Of a stretch of DNA of 64,000 bases, positions 8,123-16,556 are shown piece after piece (positions within the stretch are counted from its first letter, which is position 1; each line of letters starts with the position of its first letter). The notes beneath the pieces are model-generated. The model had not been told where the DNA came from. It saw only the letters and a program-made list of their open reading frames with translations, and made no database searches. The position numbers were made by a program, and so were the translations under genes. The stretch spans positions 62,001 to 126,000 of the forward strand of contig NZ_JAJNMU010000025.1 of the NCBI RefSeq assembly GCF_022458865.1, written 5' to 3'. This stretch comes from Paenibacillus periandrae (GTDB taxonomy: Bacteria > Bacillota > Bacilli > Paenibacillales > NBRC-103111).

Positions 8123-9262
8123 CTAACTTTCTTCTCTAATTCTCATAGGTATCAAAACACCAAGTGTTTTTAACGTATCCTCTGCCGGCTTAATGCACAT
8201 GGGTGTAACCGGACTCGTAAATGATAACCTTATTTCTTTTTGATCAATCACTTTCAAAGCATCCATTAGGTAAAAGACATCAAGTCCTATCCGCAATTCC
8301 TTTCCGTCTGTTTTGCAATCCAAAACATCTAGAACTTGTCCAACTTCAGCCTTACTCACAATGGATATTTGATCATTATTCAAAGTAAATATAGCCATTT
8401 TTTTATCCTTAGCAAATAAGCTGGCTCGATTCAAAGCCCCTACTAATTTATCCTTCTCCAAAGTAGTCTCCAATTCAAATTCACGAGGAATAAGCCTATC
8501 AGTATCAGGAAAATCTTCATCCAAAACTTTGGTAATCAGTTTGACGCCTGGCCCTGATATTGAAATAACTGCTTCTGATATTTCCATTTTTAAATTTGTC
8601 TCAGACCCATCGAAAATACGTACAATCTCTCTGCACGAGGTCAACGATAGCGTTTCCCTAAAAGGAATCGCAACAACATTTTCGATCAGAGAACGTGACA
8701 ATCGATTTCGATCCGTAGCAGTCAGCTTTAAATCCGTACCCCCTACTGCGACCTCAAAATTTACTCCAATAAGATTCACCTGCTTTGTTGAAGCAGCATA
8801 CATCGAGCTCTTAAGTGACGCTACAAGTGAACTGGCAGGGATTGTAAATGTACTCTTTATCTCCTTATCAAGTAAGATGGATGGGTATTCATTCACGTCC
8901 AATATGGCCAGATCGAATTTTGCCTTTCCAGCTTCAATCAATAACAATGTTTCGGTTTTCATGGTTAGATTTATTTCACCGGAAGGTAACTTTCGAATAA
9001 TTTCAGCAAATAATTTAGCCGGTACCGCAAAAGAGGCATCATGTTTTGCTGAAATCAGATCTCTTTCTCCTATGCATGTTGTAATAACACCATCTCCACC
9101 TGTTAACATTACATTCCCTGCTTTAATATCGATTTTCAAGCAACTCAGAATTGGGGTAGCCGTGGTTGTTGAGCAAGCATCTGCAACACTTGAAACTTTA
9201 TCAGCAAACCTTTTTACATCCTTAATAGTAAACTTCATCTTCTCTTTAACTGGTGTTTTCAT
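8123..9262 (-). CDS. dnaN: DNA polymerase III beta subunit (sliding clamp)
   Basis: A 379-residue beta clamp, the ring that tethers DNA polymerase to DNA and recruits repair partners. All three repeated clamp domains are present: the N-terminal one begins MKFTIKDVKRFADKVSSV; the middle one contains GVNFEV...LTATDRNRLSRS, matching the LxATDGHRL-type segment; and the C-terminus ends in CIKPAEDTLKTLGVLIPMRI, matching the usual P-MR end. The length is normal. The start ATG follows GGGAG with nine bases. An accessory clamp on a mobile replicon suggests clamp exchange or dedicated replication. Leader RNA copy B lies directly upstream. Confidence 0.93.
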   Translation of the reverse strand: MKTPVKEKMKFTIKDVKRFADKVSSVADACSTTTATPILSCLKIDIKAGNVMLTGGDGVITTCIGERDLISAKHDASFAVPAKLFAEIIRKLPSGEINLTMKTETLLLIEAGKAKFDLAILDVNEYPSILLDKEIKSTFTIPASSLVASLKSSMYAASTKQVNLIGVNFEVAVGGTDLKLTATDRNRLSRSLIENVVAIPFRETLSLTSCREIVRIFDGSETNLKMEISEAVISISGPGVKLITKVLDEDFPDTDRLIPREFELETTLEKDKLVGALNRASLFAKDKKMAIFTLNNDQISIVSKAEVGQVLDVLDCKTDGKELRIGLDVFYLMDALKVIDQKEIRLSFTSPVTPMCIKPAEDTLKTLGVLIPMRIREES

Positions 9263-9308
9263 ATCGCTTCATCTCCCAAGAATAGTTTTTGTAAATTCAC
9301 GTACACGC

Positions 9309-9420
9309 AAAAAAGCCCCGTGTCGGTGATCCTTTCTTGAAATAGACATATCTATCCCAAGGAATTCATACCGCCACTAGGGCTTTTATCTTCGTGTGTA
9401 ACGATTAACAAAGGTTAATC
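9309..9420 (-). promoter_or_regulatory. recurrent leader RNA, copy B, ahead of dnaN
   Basis: On the minus strand: P1 hairpin GATTAAC-CTTT-GTTAATC (9420-9403), core GTTACACACGAAG, then AAAG at 9386-9383 complementary to the P1 loop CTTT. The small hairpin is GCC-CTAGT-GGC (9383-9373). AAAAGCCC can pair with GGGCTTTT near 9309-9317, ahead of a T run, as a terminator enclosing a second strong hairpin (CTTGGGATAGA with GTCTATTTCAAG). The terminator ends about 47 bases before the dnaN ATG. It is nearly identical to copy C and shares architecture with A and D. Confidence 0.68.
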
Positions 9421-9754
9421 AACATGAAATTATACATTTACATACTAACATATGATCCTAATGCTGGCAATAATCTTGCCTGTTACTGCTACGTCATCCA
9501 GTCCAGAGGTTGACACTATATACAAAAGCAAACTACGGCCCCGACAGCTCCTTATGAATGGCATCTCTATCTACAGGAAGGGATGCTTGAATTATTGCTT
9601 GTCACAAACGCTCAACAAATTAAGAAAATGTCTTGATCCCCGCTTTATTCAATACATTGGTTGAAGGTTTTGACCAGATGAATTCAATATGAGCTTCGTC
9701 GGGGCTGACGCTATCTTGATCATTATACCTAGCCTTAGCATGCGGCGTTACGTT
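9421..9754. other. intergenic stretch, no gene recognised
   Basis: Between the large nuclease-like gene and the dnaN leader. It contains the leader's probable promoter (TATAAT near 9433-9438 on the minus strand). Otherwise I see no reading frame with a ribosome binding site and no repeat. It may be decayed sequence. Confidence 0.5.
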
Positions 9755-11863
9755 CTACAACTCAGCCCCATGCTTTTTGAATTCAACCACCTGTATAAAC
9801 ATCTGAGGAGATGCCTTCTCGAGCGTAATCAGGCTCTCTTTAAGCTCGACTTTTTCCAATAAGTTCTTCACGATAGTCGGCTTTCTTAGATACGCTTCGA
9901 AATGGTCATAAAATTCATCGATATTACTCCACAATTTTACCTGATTCACGACTTCCGTTTCAAATTCATTATTGTCGTCGAAGGAAGCTTTCATATCGTT
10001 GATTTCGCCAGTATTCATATAACTCTGCAGTGCCATATAGTCAATAACCGGCACGCCATCGATCTCCATCCCAGTGAAATGTGGATAGTTGCAAACTACC
10101 GCAATGTGGATACTTTTCCCTTCTATGCCTCGCAGCTCCGAATCGAAAGTCGATCGATGTCTCAATAGGAAGTCCCGCTTCCGCACCGCTTGCTCCGCGC
10201 CTTCCTTCAAGCGCTTATATCCATTATGTAAATCCCTTGGTTCCATCGGAAACTTAATATTTTTAATTTCTATTATCAGTATCATCTTTTCCATAGACAC
10301 AATTAGATCGATTTCTTCGTATTCCCTCTTATTTGCATAGAACTTTTGCTTCTCCGGAATTACTGCGTACTTGCCTTTCCCTTTCAGATAACTCTGCAAA
10401 TTCGCTTTCATTAACTTTTCCAGCGCGGTCCCCCTCTCCTTCAGTGAATAATTCGCCGACTCTAGCCATTCGTCGATGAGCTGTAAGTAATTTGGCGCAT
10501 TAAGGCTCGACAAAAGCAGAAAATAGACGTCCCTTGTTTTTACCAAGGGCCTTGACCAAAGATGGATTCTTCTTTCTGTGTCGTACAGATCACTCTCGAC
10601 AATTGTAAGGAACGATTCAATTTGCGATTTGGAATACATGGTCACGCTTTGCAGGTAGGAAAGAAGCTCTTTCTTCTTGATTCTTATGAAAAAGCGTTTT
10701 AGTTTCTTGCTCTCTTCGCCTCCCTCTTGGCTTAAATCATGCTTCAACGCACCGGCCAAGGTCAGTAAGGCGCTGTAGATGGCAAGTATATCCCGGATGG
10801 ACAGCCGGTCCAAGCCCTTTAAAGTTTCCATATTAACATGTGGATAGAAGGAAAAGATTGCTGCCAATCCATCCAGCATTTCATCATTCGCTGGGTATTC
10901 TTCTGATTTGGTAACCCGGATCGAAACGAACCCCCGGTTGTCCACCCGCGCTTCGTGAAGATGCACCTTCTTTCTCATATAGTTCGTCATATCTTGATAC
11001 TCCGGACGCTCCGTTAAGAGATTTCGGAATTCTACGAGGGCGGAGAGTATATTCCGCTCGATGCGATGTTGTCCGACCTTCAGAAGCAATGGGTATTGAT
11101 CATCTTTATAGATCAGACGGAGCTCGTTATGATGCGGCCCTTCCATCTTCCCCTCTTCCCAAACGATTCTGTCGTATGAATCCTTCACGGCGAACATGAC
11201 GTTGGAGGAGGAATACAAATAACTTGAGATTTGCTCTAATTGCTCTTCGTCGTAATGGCTGTGCAATTCCTTAGTATGTAGAAAGTACCGTAAGTAATTC
11301 AGTAAGCTGGTGAGGAGATCGACCTGCATCTCGAAAGCACCTATCGCATGAAGTGGGGGAAGCCCGTTCCCCGGTTCAAATTGAATATCAGCAATTTCTT
11401 CCAACCTTATGGAATCGAAATCACGAAGCAAAGTCTCGTTCAGATGCTCATTTAAGAGGATCGTATCAGAATTCCCCATGGCGACAAGATACTTCATGAT
11501 TTGTTCCGGGTGAGCCTTCGTCCTATCGATGGCATCCCTCATATATTCATATAACTGTTTGAAGTATTGATGAAAGAGGGGCCCGTTTTTCACGATAGTC
11601 AAGGCGTACAGATCGTCCGGATCCTGGTCCTTCCCATTGTCCTGTTTCCAAGCTTCTAAGTATGTCTCCAATTCATCACTAATCTTATTCACATCGTATT
11701 TGTCACTGAATGGATTCCAATGACTCTGATTTCTAAGCATATGCCGAATACTTTTAGGTTTCGCCAACGTATGATCCCTCCCGATTATGATCCTTTTCGC
11801 TTCATAGCTATCTACAGATGCCACATGTATAATCGATTCTTCAGTTTCGGCTCCGTCCACCAA
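9755..11863 (-). CDS. large protein with C-terminal PD-(D/E)XK nuclease-like domain
   Basis: A 702-residue protein of no named family that I recognise. The first 500 residues are mostly helical and charged. Around 517-534 it has EEIDLIVSMEKMILIIEIKN, with Asp about 15 residues before E-x-K, the core of a PD-(D/E)XK nuclease fold such as NERD or Holliday-resolvase-like domains. The preceding LQSYLKGKGKYAVIPEKQKF fits the helix and strand before that core. A DNA-cleavage role, perhaps in defence or replicon exclusion, is inferred. The TTG start follows GGAG with six bases; a GTG is the next codon. It stands alone, with 600 bases of non-coding DNA upstream. Confidence 0.6.
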   Translation of the reverse strand: MVDGAETEESIIHVASVDSYEAKRIIIGRDHTLAKPKSIRHMLRNQSHWNPFSDKYDVNKISDELETYLEAWKQDNGKDQDPDDLYALTIVKNGPLFHQYFKQLYEYMRDAIDRTKAHPEQIMKYLVAMGNSDTILLNEHLNETLLRDFDSIRLEEIADIQFEPGNGLPPLHAIGAFEMQVDLLTSLLNYLRYFLHTKELHSHYDEEQLEQISSYLYSSSNVMFAVKDSYDRIVWEEGKMEGPHHNELRLIYKDDQYPLLLKVGQHRIERNILSALVEFRNLLTERPEYQDMTNYMRKKVHLHEARVDNRGFVSIRVTKSEEYPANDEMLDGLAAIFSFYPHVNMETLKGLDRLSIRDILAIYSALLTLAGALKHDLSQEGGEESKKLKRFFIRIKKKELLSYLQSVTMYSKSQIESFLTIVESDLYDTERRIHLWSRPLVKTRDVYFLLLSSLNAPNYLQLIDEWLESANYSLKERGTALEKLMKANLQSYLKGKGKYAVIPEKQKFYANKREYEEIDLIVSMEKMILIIEIKNIKFPMEPRDLHNGYKRLKEGAEQAVRKRDFLLRHRSTFDSELRGIEGKSIHIAVVCNYPHFTGMEIDGVPVIDYMALQSYMNTGEINDMKASFDDNNEFETEVVNQVKLWSNIDEFYDHFEAYLRKPTIVKNLLEKVELKESLITLEKASPQMFIQVVEFKKHGAEL

Positions 11864-12434
11864 TTAGTACTCCAGATTCCCACGTAGTTCATCGGTGCGC
11901 ATCCGTTCATTATTTATTTCATCAGCTTGTCGATATCCCTATTCCTTCACCTCAATCCATTACCCCATATTGTTAACACAGTAAAATATTAACACTACTA
12001 TTCTATCGCCTAAAGCACTCGAATTCTACTTTAAATTTGGGGAAATCATATCGCAACGACATAACGACAGTACGCGCGGACCCGGGCTCATTTCAGAAAA
12101 AAGGTCTTAGCGGTAAAGATAAGGCATTCGATAATAGAGCGCTGCACTCGTTCCCAGGGCGTATCGGTTAACGTTAATATACCGTTTATAACACCATTAA
12201 TAAATGCAGTAACCCCGACCATGGTTCTAGAGCCGGGGGAGAAATAAATAACGCGCTGCCAGTCTATCCTGAAATAACTTTATTTCATCATCTGATGGCT
12301 CCGCGTTAGCGGCATGGGCGTCTAATACTCTATTTCCAAATAGCAGTTGGGTATTTCGATTTGTCCGCATCCGGAAGCACCAGGATGCGGTGATGCTGCG
12401 GGAGTTTATTATAGTCGAGGTACATAAATAAAAT
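11864..12434. other. long non-coding stretch with decayed coding remnants
   Basis: About 570 bases without a convincing gene. The minus strand at 12227-12340 reads VLDAHAANAEPSDDEIKLFQDRLAARYLFLP, which looks like the tail of a lost gene, but I cannot name the family and no start is supported. The upstream end (11950-12050) is AT-rich and may hold the promoter for the nuclease-like gene. Confidence 0.35.
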
Positions 12435-12459
12435 AAACCCAACACAGAGTGTTGGGTTT
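12435..12459 (-). terminator. rho-independent terminator
   Basis: A perfect 11-bp hairpin, AAACCCAACAC with GTGTTGGGTTT around a 3-base loop, followed on the minus strand by ATTTTATTTAT. It begins five bases after the stop of the 72-residue gene, so it ends the radC/GAF/small-gene transcript. Confidence 0.85.
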
Positions 12460-12464
12460 ATTGA

Positions 12465-12683
12465 TCAACTATGGCTATGGGCTAAAGCTTTTTTTGTGTT
12501 TTTTTCCGAGATAGCAAGTTGAGCTTGATTCACAATATTCAAGACACTCTTTAAACGAAGATCACTGTCCATGTTTCGATTATCATTAATGCTTCGAAGT
12601 TCTAAAGTTAATTTAAGAAGTTGATCCAGATTTTGATCTTCCAAAGAACGTCTTTTGCGAAATAAGTTCATAAAGAATTGCAT
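12465..12683 (-). CDS. hypothetical protein (72 aa)
   Basis: A short helical, charged protein (MQFFMNLFRKRRSLEDQNLDQ...). The ATG follows AAAGGTGGTGA; an earlier in-frame ATG lacks such a site. Its 5' end overlaps the 3' end of the GAF-domain gene by 71 bases in another frame, so the two are likely translationally coupled. A terminator follows directly. No family recognised; the basic N-terminus could bind nucleic acid or a membrane surface. Confidence 0.55.
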   Translation of the reverse strand: MQFFMNLFRKRRSLEDQNLDQLLKLTLELRSINDNRNMDSDLRLKSVLNIVNQAQLAISEKNTKKALAHSHS

Positions 12684-13764
12684 GCTCGTCACCACCTTTT
12701 TTAATTCTGTAAGATAATTCAATTAATATACTCAGTTGAATAATATTAAGATATCTTTGAATATTGTCATAATCAACTTCACTTATTTCATCCTTTAATT
12801 GCGAGGCTACCACAACAATACCGATAACATCATCATTATGAATAATTGGTACCCCTGCAATGCTATTATACCTTCTTTCTCCTTGCTTTACAATGATTTC
12901 GTGGGCCTGCTTATCAATGTCTGTGTAAATCATTTTTTCTTTATTCTTCCATACCCTACCGACAAATCCAATTCCCTCTTCAAATGACAAATTACTACTG
13001 ATATTGCTTCCACTTCTACATTCACCTACAAGTTCCATCTTTTCATCAGTAAAATCTCTTAAAAAAATGTAGGCGTGCTTATTATTGTTGCTATCCATAG
13101 TTGTACTGCAAATCTCAGCACAAACACTGTTTAAAAATAAATTCAAGCGGTATGGTTCATGATCTTTAAGCGTGAATGATTTCGCAGCCATACTGTAACA
13201 TTTCCCAATTAAATTATCTAGATTTAACACCAGTCTGCGGTCTCTAAGGGAGTTATTAACAGATCTCCGCATTTCATCAAGAAGAAGACCTGTAACCATT
13301 TTTTCGGCTTCAATTGCTGCCATATCTTTTTGAAGTTTTTTTATTTCCTCTTCTTTATTCGACAGCTTGTATCTTTCTACTGCATATCCATGGTAAAGAA
13401 AATTTGGCATCCAAGAATAAAGCTGACCTCTCTCTCTGTCTCGGCTACACAACCATAGCGCCCATTTACCTAGATAATGATACATACCCAATCCAGCAAA
13501 AATCAAAAATATAAATGCAATGAATATGGTTTTTGTGTTAAAGTTTCCATTTAACACAAAAAAGAAGCTAACAATTTCATTAAGAATCAGATATGTCTTA
13601 ACGATCAGGATTGAGAAAGCAGTATCAATCATTGCATTGAATGCAAACAGTGTTAGAGCTAACAGGCCAAATGCAGTGATAAATGCAAAAATCATCCTTA
13701 TTCCAAGTCCTTTTTCAGGGTTCAAAATATCTTGCGTTTGCTCCGGCTTTAATGGTGCTTCCAT
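12613..13764 (-). CDS. membrane-anchored GAF-domain protein
   Basis: A 383-residue protein with two or three membrane segments in the first 100 residues (IFAFITAFGLLALTLFAF; TIFIAFIFLIFAGLGMYHYL), a coiled coil at about 130-165, and a GAF domain at about 220-350 with FEEGIGFVGRVWKNKE and YNSIAGVPIIHNDDVIGIVVVAS. GAF domains bind small ligands such as nucleotides or haem and act as sensors. There is no attached kinase or cyclase, so output may go through partners. The ATG has GGAGG nine bases before it. It lies downstream of radC on the same strand. Confidence 0.8.
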   Translation of the reverse strand: MEAPLKPEQTQDILNPEKGLGIRMIFAFITAFGLLALTLFAFNAMIDTAFSILIVKTYLILNEIVSFFFVLNGNFNTKTIFIAFIFLIFAGLGMYHYLGKWALWLCSRDRERGQLYSWMPNFLYHGYAVERYKLSNKEEEIKKLQKDMAAIEAEKMVTGLLLDEMRRSVNNSLRDRRLVLNLDNLIGKCYSMAAKSFTLKDHEPYRLNLFLNSVCAEICSTTMDSNNNKHAYIFLRDFTDEKMELVGECRSGSNISSNLSFEEGIGFVGRVWKNKEKMIYTDIDKQAHEIIVKQGERRYNSIAGVPIIHNDDVIGIVVVASQLKDEISEVDYDNIQRYLNIIQLSILIELSYRIKKGGDEHAILYELISQKTFFGRSKSGSTS

Positions 13765-13923
13765 CGTTATGTTCCTCCAATAATCTGTTCTTATATTATC
13801 CTCATGACAATAGTCAGCCTTAAGAGCAAAACTCGAACATATTCAACATAACATTTTTTTTCATTAATGCTCAATGATTCTTTTATGAAAAAATGATTAT
13901 TCATTTTATTTATGGCTTCCAAA

Positions 13924-14601
13924 TTAAATGTTACCATTTTCTTTAAAGCTGTAAGTGGTCTGTCCAACAATAATATGATCAAGAACTTCGATACCCACAA
14001 TCTCCCCTGCTTCCACCAATCTTTTCGTAAGTTCGATATCTTCAGACGATGGATCTGGTTTACCACTGGGATGGTTATGTGCACAAATAATAGAAGCTGC
14101 ACCTCTTCGAATAGCTGCTTTAAAGACTTCTCTTGGATGCACAATTGCTGCATTTAGAGAACCAATAGATATTGTCTCCCGTCCAATCACTCTGTTTTTA
14201 ACGTTAAGGTAAATGACTATGAAGTGCTCTCTGTCCAGGTTCGTAATATCCCAAAGCATTTTTGTTACATCATTGGAACTACGAATAATTATTTCTTCAT
14301 CCGGTGAAGCGCCATGAATTCGCCGCGACATCTCAAAAACCGACATTAAATGAAAGCTTTGAGTTTCAGTTAACCCGAACAATGTTGACAACTCAAATTC
14401 AGAAAGAGTTGCTAAATAAGGCAATCCTTTTTGAAGAATATCGTCCGCAACTGTTGAGAGTGATTGATTACCAATTAGAGGCTCCAATATCAAGATTAGA
14501 AGATCCTTATCAGTTAATCTATTTGTATCGCAGCTTCTGTAAAAAACAGTCTTAGCTTCCTTAACTGCTGTTTGATTTAATACTAATATTGAGTTCTTCA
14601 T
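13924..14601 (-). CDS. radC: RadC family (JAB/MPN+) protein
   Basis: A 225-residue RadC-like protein. The N-terminal part has a helix-hairpin-helix-type region (residues 30-90), and the C-terminal JAB/MPN domain carries the metal motif AHNHPSG at 174-180 followed by PDPSSEDIELTKRLVEAG and D at about 201. RadC proteins are common on plasmids and integrative elements; the JAB fold is a metallo-protease type but the substrate is unknown. The ATG follows GGAGG. The leader at 14623-14664 can form two exclusive hairpins. Confidence 0.9.
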   Translation of the reverse strand: MKNSILVLNQTAVKEAKTVFYRSCDTNRLTDKDLLILILEPLIGNQSLSTVADDILQKGLPYLATLSEFELSTLFGLTETQSFHLMSVFEMSRRIHGASPDEEIIIRSSNDVTKMLWDITNLDREHFIVIYLNVKNRVIGRETISIGSLNAAIVHPREVFKAAIRRGAASIICAHNHPSGKPDPSSEDIELTKRLVEAGEIVGIEVLDHIIVGQTTYSFKENGNI

Positions 14602-14622
14602 TCAATTAACCTCCATAGGACG

Positions 14623-14664
14623 CCCCCTTGATTGCACAGGGGGATTTATTAGTTCTCACTGTGC
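14623..14664 (-). promoter_or_regulatory. leader of radC with two mutually exclusive hairpins
   Basis: On the minus strand GCACAG (14664-14659) can pair with CTGTGC (14639-14634), or CCCCCT can pair with AGGGGG (14643-14623). The CTGTGC arm is part of the second hairpin, so only one can form. The second stops about ten bases short of the radC ribosome binding site. Possible regulation of translation or RNA stability. Seen in sequence; the function is a guess. Confidence 0.4.
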
Positions 14665-14698
14665 ATAGGGATATTACATGAAGTTGTATTTAAATAGT

Positions 14699-14731
14699 AA
14701 AGAGCCGCTGGCAAATTTGCCGCGGCTCTTT
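14699..14731. terminator. strong bidirectional hairpin, probable terminator
   Basis: AAAGAGCCGC and GCGGCTCTTT flank an inner GGCAAATTTGCC, giving a long GC-rich stem. It lies between the end of the 115-residue gene (14761) and the radC leader. T-rich sequence follows only weakly on the minus strand (CTTTACTATTTA). Confidence 0.7.
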
Positions 14732-14760
14732 CACTTCTAACAATTTTTTAGTTTCTAAAT

Positions 14761-15108
14761 TTAATGTAAGTGAGCATATTCTCGAGGAGAATGTTTGGCA
14801 TGTGTCACACGCTTGCCAACGTTAACAATATGTTTCTTAATATTATCATTAGTCCAAGAATATGTCTTAATCGATTTTACACCAAGTGTTCTTTTTAGTA
14901 CTTCTTCAGGCTTCATTCTTTTTAAATAAATACCACGAAGCATGCTAGAATATTTTTCTGGTTCTACTTCTTTACGATAGATATTCAGCACCAGAGGGTA
15001 ATATTTTTTAAAAACTTTATGCGCTTCGGTTTTGGGGATGCGATTATCTGCCAACACCCCGTCTAGTACCGCTTTATCGTACGGACTCAGATTTACCATT
15101 GTAAACAT
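14761..15108 (-). CDS. putative antitoxin or partner of the DUF3990 protein (115 aa)
   Basis: A basic helical protein beginning MFTMVNLSPYDKAVLDGVLADN and ending with a His/Arg-rich tail (GKRVTHAKHSPREYAHLH). The ATG follows AAGGGGTGG; longer in-frame readings have poor initiation sites. Its start overlaps the end of the DUF3990 gene by 35 bases, so expression is tightly linked. Small proteins coupled in this way to ART-fold toxins usually neutralise them. I do not recognise the family, so antitoxin is inference from context. Confidence 0.55.
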   Translation of the reverse strand: MFTMVNLSPYDKAVLDGVLADNRIPKTEAHKVFKKYYPLVLNIYRKEVEPEKYSSMLRGIYLKRMKPEEVLKRTLGVKSIKTYSWTNDNIKKHIVNVGKRVTHAKHSPREYAHLH

Positions 15109-15790
15109 GGTACATCCACCCCTTCCAGTAAGTATCCTCAAGATTGTTTGTATTATTATCATCATTACCTGTACAATAACCAACTAATTTTAACATATCG
15201 TTTAATCTTTCGTCAAAGAAAGCAATTTGATCGCCAAGCTCCAGTCCAGCCAGCACTCGTTTATGCTTCTGCTTATAAACAATTTGGTTTTGAAACCAAA
15301 GCTGGTCATGAACAAAATCGATCCGATAGCCATTCGTACGGAAGGTCTTAATGACTTCTCCAGTATCATTGTCAGCCATAGAGCCACTGACAACCTGAGG
15401 ATGAATATCACCACACGGATCAAAATCCAATGAACTTTTAAATCGATGCTTCAAGATAAAATTGGACCATGCACTTGATTCCCCACGAAAGTCCATCACA
15501 TCAACAACCCCATCATAATTATCAGGCTCTACCTTAATTACAATAACAAGTGGCGTATCGTCTCCAAAAAAATTATCTGACAACGCCAAGTCATTGGATA
15601 ACTTACGAGCCCAATCTGCTGCCTGCTGAAAATCAATTGTTGTGTACAAACCTGTTCCAAAATCTTTATTGAAACTATGTTGCAGGTTTTCTTTATTAAT
15701 TAATTTATCCTTATAACCATTTAAATATTCTCGTACTGTTCCATGATAAACGTAATCAGGAAAAGTGAATCTCGAAAAAATTTCAGCCAT
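15074..15790 (-). CDS. DUF3990 ADP-ribosyltransferase-like protein (putative toxin)
   Basis: A 238-residue protein with the DUF3990 pattern: VYHGTVREYL near residue 15, DFGTGLYTTIDFQQAADWARKL at 43-65, then DFRGESSAWSNFI and DFDPCGDIHPQVVSGSMADNDT. The Y-H-G-T and G-x-G-x-Y-T-T elements match ADP-ribosyltransferase folds that bind NAD. Such domains act as toxins in toxin-antitoxin or host-takeover systems. The ATG follows GGAGAGAGATC. An overlapping small gene downstream is the likely antitoxin. Leader RNA copy C lies 155 bases upstream, so this module shares control with primase and dnaN. Confidence 0.7.
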   Translation of the reverse strand: MAEIFSRFTFPDYVYHGTVREYLNGYKDKLINKENLQHSFNKDFGTGLYTTIDFQQAADWARKLSNDLALSDNFFGDDTPLVIVIKVEPDNYDGVVDVMDFRGESSAWSNFILKHRFKSSLDFDPCGDIHPQVVSGSMADNDTGEVIKTFRTNGYRIDFVHDQLWFQNQIVYKQKHKRVLAGLELGDQIAFFDERLNDMLKLVGYCTGNDDNNTNNLEDTYWKGWMYHVYNGKSESVR

Positions 15791-15944
15791 GATCTCTCTC
15801 CACCATTATATCAATTATTTTCAGAAAATTCAAACAAATAACCATTAGACATTCCTCCATTTATTTTATTTTACTTTTGAAAAATACACCGTGCAATTCA
15901 TTTTTCATTGCCTCAAAAATTTCTGTATTCACCACAACGCACGC

Positions 15945-16058
15945 AAAAAAAAAGCCCGGTGTCGGAGATCCTTTCTTGAGATAGACATATCTATCCCAAG
16001 GAATTCATACCGCCACTAGAGCTTTTATCTTCGTGTGTAACGATTAACAAAGTTAATC
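15945..16058 (-). promoter_or_regulatory. recurrent leader RNA, copy C, ahead of the DUF3990 operon
   Basis: Almost identical to copy B: P1 GATTAAC-TTT-GTTAATC (16058-16042), GTTACACACGAAG, AAAAG, small hairpin GCT-CTAGT-GGC, inner hairpin CTTGGGATAGA with GTCTATCTCAAG, and terminator AAAAGCTC with GGGCTTTT plus a T run. Differences from copy B keep pairing: C-G becomes U-G in the terminator stem, and G-U becomes G-C in the inner hairpin. A good promoter precedes it, TTGTCA with 18 bases to TAAAAT, extended by TGC. Confidence 0.68.
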
Positions 16059-16225
16059 AAAATGAAATTTACATTTTTATTTTAGCATATGATGATAATT
16101 ACTGACAATCACCCTTCACCATAATAATTTATGATCTGCAATAAAGAGATTCATTTTGGAATCAAAGGCTTGTTCGCGGAGAACTGGTGGCTCACACCTT
16201 ATAGATACAAATGGTTTTTATTATT

Positions 16226-16330
16226 CTATAACAATTTCTCCATCGCCATAACATCAACATACTCACCATCTAAAATTCCCTGGTTATGAAAAACGCCTAC
16301 TTTCCAGCATTTGTAATATGGAGTCTGTTA
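16226..16330 (-). pseudogene. GNAT acetyltransferase C-terminal remnant
   Basis: The minus strand encodes about 34 residues, ...YYKCWKVGVFHNQGILDGEYVDVMAMEKLL, and a stop. The K-VG-FHNQG-LDGEY-DV-AMEK pattern is the C-terminal end of a GNAT N-acetyltransferase. A stop codon lies just upstream in frame and no N-terminal domain is present, so this is a decayed fragment. The rest of 16059-16556 shows no gene. Confidence 0.6.
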
Positions 16331-16556
16331 TCTTGGCGATTCGAAAAGCCGCGTGAATAAAAACATCCTAATTAAAGTTTTTTGCTGACATTTAATTTTC
16401 TTTTATTTAATTGCATTGATTATTGCCGATTGAATATAGTTTTCAACATTGGTTTAAGAGGTTCTGACACCTAAATTTGGCCTAATACAACGTGACAGAA
16501 CTAAGCTTTTTCGATTACTATAGGGTTTTGGCAGCTCGCTTGAGTTAGTACTGTTT

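Noticed and set aside
8529..9329. A 266-codon open frame on the plus strand, antisense to dnaN.
   Set aside because: It mirrors the well-supported dnaN gene and has no start signal or recognisable domain.
12227..12445. A 72-codon minus-strand frame after the terminator.
   Set aside because: Its start lies inside the terminator stem and there is no binding site. Only its end looks protein-like, so it is noted as a remnant rather than a gene.
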